A stretch of DNA of 64,000 nucleotides from positions 1,302,001 through 1,366,000 of the forward strand of contig JBANDB010000009.1 of assembly GCA_037576215.1 (NCBI GenBank), given 5' to 3'. Below, piece after piece: positions 1 through 12,500 of the stretch. The position numbers and the translations under genes are program-made. Every line of letters starts with the position of its first letter. Position 1 is the first letter of the stretch. Below the pieces are notes generated by a model. That model made no database searches and was not told where the DNA came from. It saw only the letters and a program-made list of their open reading frames with translations. Source of the DNA: Armillaria gallica (lineage: Eukaryota; Basidiomycota; Agaricomycetes; Agaricales; Physalacriaceae).

Positions 1-244
1 GTCCGCTCGAAGCTCAAAACACTTATCGACAGCTCGTAACCAGCTTGTCGCACGATTTTCCAGCCATCCCGTGAATCATGAAGATTGCATCTTTTCCATA
101 TGTTCGGAATGATAATGTGCGTCCTGGATTCAATGGATTATGCCAAGCCTAATTGATGAAACTGGAGCAGGGACCGTTAAGCGCCTTAGTTATACATAAA
201 AGTCTCCGTTGAACTCGTCGTTCCCTTCACTATATATCACCATC

Positions 245-1492
245 ATGTCAGAAGACCAGGCCAGTTTCGATTATCTGGGGGCAGTCTTGAATCAGGCGAT
301 CTTAGGTGCCTTGTGCCACGGTAAGCACCTTCATCGAGACATGTGTAATCCGTCTAACCTAGTCGTTGCAACACGACTAGGCATTTATACGTGTATTCTG
401 TCACTCACCTTATGGACGATATGTACGTCGAGTGTTCGATTATGGCCTATCACAATTCGCTCACGTTAGACTATTTATACAGTCTCCAGCAAACAAGCAC
501 GGTCCAAAGCCCGAAATTCCATGGCCTTTATCATTATATTATCATATATCTCGGCGACAATCTTCTTGGCATTCAACTGGGCTTATGTTATCTACGCCTA
601 CATCAAGAACGGGGAAACGCATGTCACCGTATTGCAGGCTCTTGGAAGCTCTCTCCAGGCACAGACATTTCGTTGGGTATCAGGAATTACGTCCGGCATC
701 AACACTGATATTGCCGACGCCATCATGGTCTGTTATGATTTTCAAAACCCTGTACCTATCAAAGGAATCCTGATTCCTGATCAGATTTGGCGCTGTTGGA
801 TAGTCTGGGGCCGTCGTTGGATCGTGGTTATTCTACCGATACTACTCTTCTTCGGCCAAGGAGGTACAGTTCTCAATAATCTATATCTTTGCGATCGCTA
901 AACCCCTCCGCAGTTTTTGGGTGCTTCGCTTTATACGTCGATCTACATGAAACTTCCAACTGGGGCACCACACCGGGAAAATCGGAAGTCAATTGGACGA
1001 CGATGTACCTTTCGTTCTCTTTGGGTACAACGCTGTTATGTGTCACTCTCATCATTTACCGTATCGTTACGGTCAGGAGATCTCCAGACGGAATCAGTGC
1101 TGCCGCGCGCGTCTACCGTGGTATCGTCGAAATTTTGGTCGAGTCCGCCTTGCTTTACGCTGTTTCCTTGATCTTATTCATCGTTCTGATTGCTCGCGGC
1201 GGGGCCGCGAGTGCTTACCCGCAAATAATTTACATCACAACAACGGTTCGCTGTTATTTCGTCTTTCTCTGCAGTACATTGATTGTTGGTGTTTATGAAG
1301 GGAATCGCGCCTACTCTTATCGTGGCGCGTGTTGCATCGGGACAAGCACGTCCCAATGATAGCTGGCAAGCGAGTAATGTGTCCGCGCTGCAGTTTGGCT
1401 TAGGGACAGAGAGCACCCAAACCGATGGTATTCTGAGCACCAGTGGACGTGAGATTGACCTGGAACATGGCGAACCGACCCATTATGATTAG
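245..1492 (+). CDS. Multi-pass membrane protein, basidiomycete 'RCWIVWGRRW' family
   Basis: Predicted integral membrane protein with about seven hydrophobic helices. The family is common and uncharacterised in mushroom genomes; its substrate or ligand is unknown. I resolve six exons: 245-320, 381-422, 483-727, 785-863, 914-1245 and 1301-1492. The introns are 60, 60, 57, 50 and 55 nt, all GT-AG. Together the exons give 966 nt (321 aa) with consistent phase. Splicing the 57-nt intron places the family motif IWRCWIVWGRRW directly after a helix. Splicing the last intron creates the conserved GIAPTLIVARVASGQARP stretch before a polar C-terminal tail. The start at 245 gives the usual short N-terminus ahead of helix 1. 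It converges on the amine oxidase gene, with only about 180 nt between the two stops. Family assignment is from memory of the motif pattern. The exon structure is well supported by phase and motif continuity. Confidence 0.8.
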
Positions 1493-1669
1493 CTTGCCTC
1501 ACTCTACGCGTGTACTGAGGCTCAGGTGTACAAAGTGCTAGCGTTCATTCACTCCCTATTATCAGATTATTTATTCGCCTAATCGGTAGGCAGGTAGGCA
1601 GGTAGTATTACACGGCAGTGTCCACACAGTGAACGGAATAACTTGTAGACGTTACTCAAAATCACAAGA

Positions 1670-3599
1670 TTAATACAAACTGTATTGCACATTGAAATGA
1701 CCATAAGACTTCTCGTCTCCGTTGGTGATATCTGGTACTCTTTTCATCGGAGCACACTCATCCTCCCGGATACACTTGATGATTTCCCTCGCGATATTCA
1801 GACCTTCATCGTAAGCTCCGTGTAAAAACCCTAGCAAAAGAAGTTCTAACTAGGCCACAGAAAGGATCAAACGCACTCACCGACATATTTCAAGCTCGTC
1901 GCTTCGCCAGCAAAGTACAGTCTTCCCACGTTAGCTCTCAAATTGTAATAATGCGAAAGGAAGAAAGCGGGAGGCCAATTTGAGTATGACCCACGATACA
2001 AAGGATCTGAATGCCATCGATAGAAGAACATATCGAGTGGCTGCGGAACGTGGATGTCTGGGAACATCTGCTTCAGCACCCCGAGTGCCTCTTCCCTGAC
2101 TTGTGAGTCTGGCAGCGACTCGACTCGTTCGGCAAAGATACCCTAGAATCAAAACCAACGAGTTATATTGGGCGATATGGAACATGGAATATAAACAAGC
2201 ATACGGTGACGGTCACGAAAATGATCCCAGAGCCGGGGAAGAAATTCGGATGGTCTAAGCTCTGCCAAGCGGAATAACGTCCTCGTTCAGAATCTGCATA
2301 CAATCCCATCTATTAGACTTTATTGTAAGTGGCAGTTCTGCAGAATATCAGAGCGAATCGTCTTACCTCCGTATCAAACCAGAATTTTCGATCAAATTTG
2401 AAGAAAATCTTGGTATATGTGGCCATCACCATACTTTGGATGGCTTCTTGTTTGTAGGCTTTCCGATATATGTCATCCACGCATCGGGTGTTCCAGTAAA
2501 GCAGCCAACTCACCCGGTAACTCTGGGTGGAACCGAACATCATCATGCTGAAGCACGCCCAAGCTGAACGTACACAAGGTGTACGTGCTATGTATCACAC
2601 GCCCACCGTCGAGAGTCACGCTTACTTCACTATTGGAATACGAGATATCTGTTACGGTCGAGTTAAACATGACTTGGGAAGGCTCCAAAAATTCCACCGC
2701 TTCTGCTTGGACAACGGTCTTGAATCCTCGTTCATCAATAGATAAAAGCGTATCTTTCGAAGGCCTTTTCCTAGAGAAGTCATAGGTAAAATTCGCATTC
2801 TACAGAGCGAATGTCAATTCGAGAAACTGGATATGAACAAACGTGCCAACCATAGCCTGGGCGATCCATGACGATTGTTCTGGAGATTGCGCGTATTCCA
2901 TGTCAAACTGTTCGGCGTTCATCAGTAGAATTCTCAGACCAGTAGGAGAGAATGAATTACATGGAAGTATTCGGCGGCTTGTTCATGATGAGTCTGAGGC
3001 TTGGAGCCCAGAAGAGCGTAACCCGTTCGAGCAGAAAGATCGACAAGCGATCTACTGAGTCTCTCACCTAGCGAATACTAGAACTCAGCTCATTTCGATG
3101 ATACATGGAGTATAGTATAAGAGTACCTCCGGCGATAGTAAGTTTAACATGATCCTCAAATGCCTTGCGACAGATGTCAACGAAATCAGTGATACCGTTC
3201 AAATCGAACGTCGCTACCAATCCATCAGTTCTACAAAGATAAGAGAGATAAGAAGGACTTACACACGCTTCCATAAAAGTCGTTGTACTGTGTCTTTACC
3301 TCATGCTTCTTAGCTAAGGTATAAATAGGATTCACGGGACCAGACACAGGCTCAGCGCCGTGAATCCAATTGGCGCCGAGCTCAACAGTCTTCCCACCAA
3401 AATGATGACTTTTCATTCTTCCACCCAGCTCATCTTGGGCTTCAATAATGATAAAGTCGTCTATGCCAGCTTCGTGGAGAGTTTTAGCAGCGATAATTCC
3501 TGCCACGCCGCCTCCAAGAATCAATACCGTCTTAGAGTCTGAATTGGCGTTTACCGCGACAAGCAAGCACGAGAGTAACAAAACCAGAGGCGCGAACAT
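1670..3599 (-). CDS. Secreted flavin-containing amine (polyamine) oxidase
   Basis: FAD-dependent amine oxidase that oxidises primary or secondary amines, such as polyamines, to aldehyde, amine and H2O2. The start at 3599 gives a hydrophobic signal peptide (MFAPLVLLLSCLLVAVNA), suggesting secretion. Next comes the dinucleotide-binding motif LGGGVAGIIAAKTL (about residues 28-41), then IIIEAQDELGGRM and GANWIHG, hallmarks of the polyamine oxidase/MAO family. Middle exons carry the substrate-domain strand FSLGVLQHDDVRFHPELP. The C-terminal exons carry the second FAD motif YFAGEATSLKYVG, joined across an intron to GFLHGAYDEGLNIARE. The stop TAA is at 1670-1672. There are about eight exons with short introns; not every boundary was resolved. 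No frameshift was seen. A plant- or fungal-type PAO is more likely than a histone demethylase (LSD), because of the signal peptide and the length of roughly 500 aa. Confidence 0.85.
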
Positions 3600-5762
3600 C
3601 GCAGTGAAGAGCCGGACTTCGCATGATAGCTTCAGACTTTATAGTTACTGGCTTCCCCGGTCCCCCACATTTCGCGTTGGACTTCGGATCTTGCACGAAT
3701 TACGGCGGGCGACCAGATAAGACAGGGGATATTAGTAGAAGTTGCGGGTGCCTAGATAACGGGGAACGTATTCTCGGAGTCTCCATTGATATTAGAACCA
3801 AATTACCTACGATGAATGCTTATCTATGCATGGCGCGTGAGTAGGAGGTCTAGGTCGGACAGAAACAAAGGGAGACAGAATACACACAAGTTTGAACGGA
3901 GGAACTCGAGATAGTAGTATCTAGCTTAGGGTATTATTCCACCCTCAAGGGTTGACGATCAACGAAAGCTTTGTATTCATTGGAGATTGTAATGCGGCGA
4001 GGATTGTGGTGGCGGATCAATTCGGTCTTATCTACCTGGGGTCATGTCGCCGTCGGCTCTTCACCACTCATAGGCTTTTCAACCCAGGAGTGCTTCTCTA
4101 TAAAGATCGCTTAAATAGATGAACACTGCGAGAACAGGTTATGGATGCGTTCTTATACGTCGCGACTGGGTCGAACGGGTCTTTTGTTTTAGCCCGAAAG
4201 GGGGTTTCTTCGCAATGTCGTTATAGACAATAAGATACGCTTTGGTGGAGCCGCACCGTAAAAACTCATGCCGTTCGTCCAACAGATGTGAACCATGAAT
4301 TTACCCAAATGCTGCAGTAATGACATCGCCAAGGACATCCTCCTAAAAATATGTTATCCATTCGCAAACGTCGAACGAAGCATGCCTCATTACCGACAGC
4401 CACTACTCCAAAGCCTCCCCGGCCAGTGCGACTGCATCATACATGGATAAACTCAGCAGTAGAATCGTTCGCGCTGTCAAGACGAGAGCCCAGACTATTT
4501 GCGGGCTTAATCCGAATTGCCTTGAGCATATTATTGGATCGGACGCTGATGTCGGATATTTGTTACATTTGAAAGTGATTCCATTAAAGGAACCCTGATG
4601 TACATGGCGTGAAGCGTCCATGGCCTACGGCGCTTCGCTTCGCTGCGCAGGGAGAGTAAGGTTTCAACGTAACAGAAGGCACCAAACTGTCGGTGGTCCC
4701 TTCGATGATGCCTTCTAGAGAACGATGGTCCGTTGACACTGCTAGAGAAAGCCGGACGCCTCTATCCGATGCGACAAGACAGTTGGTGACATTCAGATCT
4801 TGGTTTGTCCGCCGTGCGGAGCGATTCGTTCGGCTGACGACGCATCTGTCTGGTGGATATAGTTTGAGCGAAAAGAAAAATGTGAGCAATAAAAAAACCT
4901 CACGTAATAGCATAAAACTCCTGGCGCTTTCTTCCCCTTCGCATGATCGTTACATGGCGAATCGCGCAGGGCGTGCGAGTCTGTGAAACCCTAACTTGGT
5001 CAACTTTATGTCCGTCTCCTCGCCACTAACCTCTGGTAGGGGTAGCGACACTGGGATAGAAGGTTGACACGGGGGCCGTCACGTCGCTGAGTCCCTGGAG
5101 AAGAAGAAAAACATGAGGTATATGGAAAAAGTATATCATAGCGACTCGTGTTTACCTCGCTGTTGGAGATGGCATAATTGTTGATGACCTTGTGTACATC
5201 CATTTACCGTGATAAGGAACTCCATTGCAGGTGCGAGTTAGAAATGAACAACTACCGATCAGTGGGATACGTATACCTGGGCATTTGCTGTAAACCAAGC
5301 CGGCGGCTCTTATCTTCTGTTCGACAGCTCTGCGTTGGATAAGTGCACTTTTGCTAGCTATCCTTTGCCCTTACCCTGTCTTCCGTTGTAATTCCGGCAG
5401 AGCGTGTCAGAGTACAAGCAGAATCATATCTCAGTGCGAGATGACTGTAAAGCAATGGATAGCAGGTCGATGAGGGCGGGAACTTGGTGCCACGAAAATC
5501 GAACCGGCCAAGGCGGAGAGGCCGGTTGGTACCGGGCCGGCATCTCCACGTTACTTTTCCGGCTCCAGGCTTCAATACTCAATTACTTTACTTGTACTCA
5601 CATAGCTGTCCTTCTTATGCCTATCAGTATCTCTCAATATTTGCATCTCAGGATTTTTGACGAACACTGTTGTCACTTACTTCTACGAAGAAAGAGAAAT
5701 CGCCAAAGATCTACTATATCCTTGAACGTCAGATTTTTCAGGCTTGTTCAATCTCTGATATT
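3600..5762. other. Intergenic stretch; one dispersed repeat, no gene recognised
   Basis: No convincing gene. Short ORFs on both strands lack recognisable motifs or splice-consistent continuations. Bases 4278-4400 are a diverged copy of 36537-36660 in the same orientation. The last few hundred bases (about 5,510-5,760) resemble the upstream regions of the two other F-box copies and are probably the duplicated promoter of the pseudogene that follows. Confidence 0.5.
4278..4400 (+). repeat. Dispersed repeat, copy A (partner 36537-36660)
   Basis: Both copies begin with GTCCAACAGATG. Their last ~42 bases share roughly 80% identity around CGAACGAAGCATG followed by TCATTA and CGACAGC. The middle is more diverged. 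The origin is unknown: it could be a gene or transposon fragment. Confidence 0.5.
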
Positions 5763-7015
5763 ATGCCGACTGGTATGGCTGTTCCGTCCTTGATGTCCTG
5801 GCTCTCAATTTTAGGCCCTCTGTTCACAGAAATCTGCCCTACGCACGGATTGCCTGGACTTCTAAACTTGAAGCACGATGACAAAAAAATCCTTGATATT
5901 GTTAGATCAGAGCAGCACGACTAATTAAAAAATTTCCTTCTAGAATACGATCGTGGTTGGATCCACCATAACATCGCTACGCTGGATGGCCACCTTCTGT
6001 CACTGCACCAGAGCTTCTCCCGCTTGGAGTCCTTCACCGCTCTTATTCAAACACAGATAGATGCCGCATCCACTACAAAGCAACGACTTGAGTCTATATC
6101 TGCCCCTATTCGACGTCTCCCTCGAGATATCCTACTTGAGATTTTCTCTCTATGCCGTCGAGGCTTCGATTCCCCTTTGTATGGCAAAGATTATATCTGG
6201 GCTCTGGGCCATATCTGTCATTGGTGAAGAGATATCGTCCATTCCTCACCGACGCTATGGTCGGTTGTTGTACTCTATCCACCATACAACCCTAAAATCA
6301 CCGAGATGCATCTCCGACGCTCGGGCGATGTTCCGTTGCGTGTTAACATTGTTATGTCGATTGACGACAATGTGCACAAATCGATCGTCCTTGATCGTGT
6401 CATGGGTACTTGCTATCAGTGGTCAAATCTTCAACTTCTAGGTCCACTTTATGCGGGCGTGCCATCTTTCTTTCCTCGACTGCGGACATTGAATCTCAGA
6501 AGAATGTATCCAAGCAATACGATTCCAGTCTTTGATGCCCCCTGCACCAAATAGTACGATTGAGCGACAAGTTACCTCTACAATCAATCCCTGGTCACAT
6601 CACCCATCTCGCCCTTTCTGTCCTGCGTATTGAAGAGCTGCCAATGTTACCGTCATTCCCGAACCTCATCGAACTCCATTTCTCATTATACCATGCGCCG
6701 GACAGTGCGGCTCCTACATACCAGAAATTATCCTCTCCTGATTTTCTGCCAATTCTGGAACATCTCACAATGAATTCTTTCGACAAAGAGTTTTGCGTAC
6801 AGGCGGTGAAGATGATTCAGGAGCGACGGTCTGCGCCTGTGAGACGTATTCGGACATTTGTGTTCAATACCATGAAAAGGAGTGTGCATATGGACGGCAT
6901 GTAGGCGATAGTCGATGAAGGGCTTGATTTTAAAGTTGTGGATCGTCGGTGTAGAACATATGGAAAGGAAACTTGACTGAATCCCCTGATGACGGAAACC
7001 GAGGATGTTTTCTAG
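5763..7015 (+). pseudogene. F-box protein pseudogene (third paralogue, decayed)
   Basis: Decayed relative of the F-box genes at 30798-32303 and 33394-34938. The start ATG 5763, a 57-nt intron 5773-5829, the CPT-like N-terminus and the F-box core (PIRRLPRDILLEIFSLC) are still legible. Damage found by comparison with the paralogues: about 19 extra bases near 5,920 that break the frame; TGG changed to TGA at 6225-6227; loss of one C from a C6 run near 6,540; an internal deletion of roughly 90 codons of the leucine-rich region near 6,722; a stop TAG at 6902-6904 where one paralogue has CAG; and TGG to TGA at 6974-6976. The C-terminal signature (MTETEDVF then stop) remains. The intact relatives would act as substrate adaptors of SCF ubiquitin ligases. 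This copy cannot encode a full protein. Confidence 0.85.
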
Positions 7016-7926
7016 CGAAGAGGGGACTAGGGTTCTGCCCGGGCATCACTGAGAGAGAGGAATTACCTGCCATCGACGGCTCATCTGCTGGGTAGCCCTT
7101 TTTTCGAAGTCAGTACGATTGAAGTAGAAATTTGTATCTTCCCAAGCGATACTCGATATTACGACGTACGACTTGTGTGCTCACGTTCTTTATCGGACGC
7201 GGGCGATCACCGACGATTTTGTGTCGATTTGTCTTCCATAGAATCTCAGGACCCTCCCGACCAGTAGTCTTCGTATTCACATGAAATTTGGCGTGCAAAG
7301 GCTGTCTGCCTTCTGGGTCGTGTGAAAGAGTTCACGCTCATGCTGAGACTACTGGCACCATCTACCTCCATTACACTACATTAGTCTTGTCTAAGAAGTA
7401 CTCTACAGTCCTAACGTTTGATCGTATGCAGAGCGACGCCCGAGTACAAGATGAGAAAGAAACAACGGTATTATCATAGAGAAATTTCGAGCCATCTGTA
7501 GACTGCGTAGCTATTACAGCTCCGATCTCTGGCAAGTGTCCTCCAACTTAAAGACTGGATGGGCATCGACGATAACCAGGTAAGCCCATCGCTCCAGCGA
7601 GCAAGAGTACAATGAATGCTCACTTGTAAAAGTAAAGGGGAAAAGTTATTAGAACACCCCGTCCATAATCCAGCTCTCAGCTGCTTCACTCTGCGGCGTA
7701 CGATCTTGCGCAAGCCCGAAGGTCAATTCGACAAAGTTGTCCATGGGGTTAAGGGTGGGGATGGTTGTAGATGAAAATTATGAGTGCAGACCAATGCAAA
7801 TGAAATTAGGTGAGTACTGCGAGATGGTCTATCCATTACAATTTATGCCAGGACAGGGTCCTACTGTCTTGTCCAAAGTGTCACATGATCGATATCTTCC
7901 GTGATACGCCCAAATACGCCGACAAT
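7016..7926. other. No gene; contains the duplicated flank of the F-box unit
   Basis: No coding region is recognised. Bases about 7541-7740 match 33092-33302 on the opposite strand, so the duplication that carried the F-box copy extends into this flank. The shared piece includes LKDWM-like codons next to a GGTAAGC donor, so it may be an exon edge of a neighbouring gene. Confidence 0.5.
7541..7740 (+). repeat. Downstream flank of F-box duplication (partner 33092-33302)
   Basis: It shares TCCAACTTAAAGACTGGATG and, further on, CAAGCCCGAAGGTCAATTCG with the reverse strand at 33092-33302, in the same order and the same relation to the F-box copy. This shows that the F-box duplication moved a segment of about 2.3 kb rather than one coding region. 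Confidence 0.7.
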
Positions 7927-8371
7927 ACTGTACTATTTCGACCGGTAATTCACATAACGCGTAACAGTCGCCTGTGAAGTGAATCTCCCGGTATATCGTA
8001 ACGCATAACAATGGATAATGAAGTTGCTAGCCTACAGGTATCAAAACACGATTTTTTTGCAAGTCTAAACCACTTTTTCGGCGCTAGTACATTACCGTGG
8101 TGTTTTTACGCGTGATCCCACTGCCACATGTCAGCACTGTATAACTTTGATGGCTTATGAACAGACTATTTCCCCCGTGGGCCGCAACGCATTGTACAAC
8201 TCGGGGAAATTATTTTCATAATCTTATCTGATGTGGTGGTGGCGCTTGCTCGGGTCCTGTGAAGCTAATTTCCTAAGCATAACGCGTAACATGGGGCCCT
8301 GAACCTCTAGTCAATTGACCATATACCATAACGCGTAACAGCCCCTGAAGCTACGGTCGAAATAGTACAGT
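7927..8371. mobile_element. Inverted-repeat element with internal CATAACGCGTAACA repeats
   Basis: Perfect 18-bp inverted repeats, ACTGTACTATTTCGACCG at 7927-7944 and its reverse complement at 8354-8371, bound a 445-bp non-coding block. Inside are three exact copies of CATAACGCGTAACA (7953, 8278, 8327) and one degenerate copy near 7994. Subterminal repeats of this kind are typical of transposase-binding sites in non-autonomous DNA transposons. I found no clean target-site duplication, so the class is undetermined. Confidence 0.55.
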
Positions 8372-8552
8372 CGTTTACGGACCTTTGCCAGTGCCTTCAT
8401 GTTTCGCATTTAGGCGCCGCGGCGGGCAGATCGGTAGAGTATTTTGATGTCCTTGACAACGGGCTGTCCAGCACTGAATAACGCAAGCACAAACTTAACA
8501 GACCTGCATATATGTTATTGTCAGCTACAAAGATGCTTCCACAGGTTTCTAT

Positions 8553-9173
8553 TTATGAACTTATAGCCTTTCCATTGAGTCTTTCATCACATCTGATTAT
8601 TGAAACTCTTCTTCGACCATCGTCGTGTCCATCGATTGACCTTTGGCTTCGGAAGACTTTTTCAAAACAGCCCCAACTTTTGAAGAACAAGATGAGAAGG
8701 TTCGACGCTGATATCGCTGCATATCTCCAACAGTTTCCTAATGGTACCCTCATCCTGAATTATGGCACCACCCACCACATCGTGGACTTTCTTCGAGAAC
8801 TCGCCCGAGTTGAAGAGAGGCTCCACAAATTCGATGCGAAACCGACGCAGCGCGAGACTGTAGACTGGTATAATGGAGGATGGATTCGCAACCCGAGCGC
8901 ACCATGCCGCTTTCATCCACCCTTGCCCCTTCGTATACATATATAGGGAAGAGTGATGTCGATTAGTCTGTGGATTATCATTGGGGGGCTTGTCAAGAAT
9001 CGATATATTTCGGTGTAGCATGGTAAATAGACATCCGCATAGGAGACGGTTTGTCCGGCTGCGGCAGTTTGGAAAACATGGTCGATCCCGGGGAGAAGAT
9101 AGGTCCATTTCTCATGCATGGATGAAGAATCAGAAGGCGTGACAGTACTTGAGTCGATGATGGAGGAAGACAT
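8553..9173 (-). pseudogene. Cullin N-terminal fragment
   Basis: Two reading frames on this strand resemble parts of the cullin N-terminal repeat region. The first, from ATG 9173, reads WTYLLPGIDHVFQ then VSYADVYLPCYTEIYRF, like the helix that binds Skp1 in Cul1 (a Y-x-x-LY-x-x-Y pattern). The second reads IIPVYSLALRRFRIEFVEPL then GTIRKLLEICSDISVE, like the following W/R-rich helices. About 70 residues expected between them are missing. The second frame stops at LGLF, and the rest of a normal cullin (about 750 aa, including the Roc1/Rbx-binding and Nedd8 domains) is absent. This is a truncated relic or a small cullin-derived gene. Identification rests on pattern recognition only. Confidence 0.5.
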
Positions 9174-9539
9174 TCAGTTTTTCTAACTGTGCGAGTACCA
9201 GAAGTCAGTTGAAATCGTGACGGAAGACATCGAAATCACCTTATATGAGTGTGCTTGGCAGAAGCTATCTATAAGAGGACCCTATTCAATGCCAGCAAGT
9301 ACAGCCAAAGGAGTCCTTAGAGCACGCTCGCTAAGGAAACAGCCTTGCATAGCTTTGGCATAGCATGTCGTGAATTCGTTCCACTGTTATGATGTTCGTT
9401 TCCAACGCAAAGGTTACCGCCCCGGAATTCCGCTTCGATCCATCCATACAGAATCAAGTATGCTTTCAATTCGAATTGATTCCTGTTTCTATATAACAAT
9501 CTACCACTCTAAAGTAAAGGTCGCTGATATTCAAGGCCA

Positions 9540-12500
9540 TTACCATGAGATTCGTGCAAGGAACGATGAGGGACGCCTGCGATTCCACCATTTGCGTGCC
9601 TCGTCAAGGAAGAGCATTCCAACACCGTGTCTAAAGCATGGGGCTTAAACGTCACGGCGCACGGCGTAGACTCGCGAAGATGACTTACGCAATCGGCAAG
9701 AAGTAGAACTCGACACTGACTCCACGTGTCAAAAGAACCTTTTGGAACCAAGGGATGTAGGAGAAGAAACTGCTCGGATGAATTAGTAACGACCCAAAGA
9801 CACTCCGAAGAAACTGACCAGGTAATGATGAGTGCTACCACCATAGCAGGAAAAATGAAAACATTGCGTGTTTTGGAACCAAGAGGATTTTGTTGGAACA
9901 ACGACAGCCTTCTGGTACGCGTCGCAAGTAGATTGAACCATTGCATTATGACCAAATTGAAGAAGTCTGCAAACAATCGTTAGTGGGAGTTGACAGAGAG
10001 AAACACCAAAATTGTTCCGTACAGATGGACTGTGCCTTGTTCGTAAGCTCCTGAACCAGTGCGGGGTCTGCGTCATAATCTCCGTACTTCAGCCACAGGG
10101 CGGAGAAAGGGACACCATTGCGCTGAAATCCGAAATAGAACGCCCTGATTTCAATATTTGACTCAGTGAAAGCCAGAAGATAACGAATGGCTCACCCGAC
10201 CATGGATGTGACTGTCTCTATCAAGCCCAGAAAGAAATACGCATGCAGCAGGAGTTTCCAGTTGATCAAACGATCCTTTTTACGATCACGAGGCCGGCAT
10301 AATAGTAGATCTGCTTCAGGCTTCTCGTTTACCATAGACAACGCAGGGGAAACATCCGTAAAAACACAAATAATGATCATCTGGAAATTGCTTAATGCTT
10401 GCGGTACCCCGGTGAGTACACTGAGAACGATAGGCATGAGTTCAGAGAAACTGCCTGACAAAGTAACCATCAGTCTCAGAAGACAACATGACGTAAAACA
10501 TACCAGCTGGCAAGAGATACAATATTGACTTTTGAAGATTTTCAAAGCACAAGCGTCCATACTGAATTCCGGTGATGATGGCAGAAAAGTCTGAAAGCAG
10601 AATCAAGTCTGCAGCCTCCATGGCGACTTCGGAACCTCCAGCGATGGCTACCCCAACGTCGGCTTGCTTCATAGCTGGGGAATCATTCACTGGAGAAGAA
10701 AAAGACGTCGGTCAAAAAACACATGTCAAAAACGTTGTCAATTACCTCCATCGCCTGTCACCGCAACGGTACATCCCTCCGCTTGCAACTTTTTCACAAT
10801 TTGAAGTTTCTGCTGGGGCGTTGTTCGGGCAAAAACAATCTCATCGAAGGCAAGTGCTTGCTTCCATTGCGACTCAGTCATGCCGATCAAGTCAGAACCG
10901 CTTAGAACAAGACTTCGCATTTCCGGACTCGAGCGCCTATCGATTTCGGGCTCGTACTCAGCTACTGATTCTAGAGAAGCGTCGTGCGGAAGGTCTTTGA
11001 CGTATTTCACTTCACTCATTGAGGTGGTAATAATTCCCACCTGCTGGGCGATGGCGGCAGCAGTAGAGGAGAAATCGCCTACAAAAATGGGATTAGTAAT
11101 AGGGAATGTCCAGAACGACAAAACAGGCCTGTAACCATCGCAAACCGAATACCCGCCCGACGCGCCGTAGCAACGGTGAGCTTGACGTCATCTTTTGGTG
11201 GGTCTATCAAAGCTACCAAACCGACTACTGTCAAGTCAGAGTTGAGGGCAAGAATACGATCCTCCATGGGGAAAGAACCAGATTCGACAAAGAAGTCTGT
11301 TGGGAGTTCCGCGCCATGGATGATCTTCTTGGCCATGAGTAGAACACGTTGGCCGTTTGATGCAAATTGCTCTTGTATTGCTGACAGACGGTCTGCAAGG
11401 GTATCATCCATGGGTCCGATAGATCCCCTCGAATCCATTATATGGCTACACCGGCGTGATATTATTTCAGGAGCCTATTACTTTTTAGATGTAACGGGAA
11501 TGATAGCAGGACAAGACCTACTCCTTTGACCAATAGAACGTAATCCGATGAAACATCGAAGTCGTCAGTGGAAGAGATGGGCATTGATCTAGCTGGCTTG
11601 TCCTGAGGAAGTGCTTGTAGTAGTTTCACGGCAAACTTGTTCTCTGTGTATCGTCAAACGATTGAACAAACACGACAACAGAACGAGGCGCATACTGAAG
11701 TTGAAGGCAACCTTCGCACGTTCTATCCACGCAGCCCGGTTATTCTCAACAGGACTGATACTCTCGGAGAATCGAAGTAGACCGGTATCTAAGCATAACC
11801 TCTCAGTGAGAAGGTCACCGCCATATTCGGAGACGCTTTACCTGTAGCATCGCCATGAACCTTCTGAATCTCCACAGGCAGCCCCTCGTCTGCCTTGTCG
11901 AAAAACGCATCGTTACAAATTCCCGCTATTGCAGCCAAAATCCTGATACGCTCCCCAGCAGCTCCATTAGTAAGTGCGGCCATTTTTGCTTCCGAGACCG
12001 TCAAAAGCTCGTCCCCGACAGCGACGTTAACCACAGACATTTTATTCTGGGTCAAAGTACCCGTCTTGTCCGATGCTATGAAATTGACGCATCCCAAACT
12101 CTCAACCGTACTGAGTGACTTGCACAGTATGTTAGCTTTCCGCATGGCACTGGCTCTATAGACAAAGGATTAGAACCGATGGAAAGGTAGGTACGCGATC
12201 GCCCACATCACTGTCAGAGAAAGCGTAACGCAAACGGGAAGACCCTCTAAAAGAAGACTGAGGTTAAAGAATAAATGACGCGAAAATAGTGCGCTTCTAA
12301 CCCGGTATAAATGCAACGGCAACAGAAACCAGATTTATAAGCAATACCGGAACAGGTATGAAGTTTGGATGATCGCGACGAAGCCACGCAGCCCACAAAA
12401 CTGCATGCAAAAGTAAGTTCCGAAAAAAACACGTCAACCATGGAAGTAGGTGCTTACTAACGAAGATAATGTCGATTGCGAGGGCCATGCTACATATGAT

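Noticed and set aside
1559..1567. Match to the iron GATA site (TTATCAGAT)
   Set aside because: It falls between two converging 3' ends, far from a promoter, and is about the number expected by chance.
8224..8232. Match to the iron GATA site (TTATCTGAT)
   Set aside because: Inside the inverted-repeat element and not upstream of a supported gene.
7953..8340. CRISPR-like array from the repeated 14-mer
   Set aside because: Spacing is irregular, the unit is short and the organism is a eukaryote.
10690..10745. Apparent GDGGND mutation in the ATPase hinge
   Set aside because: Splicing the phase-1 intron restores GDGVND, so the change is an artefact of reading the exon through its donor.
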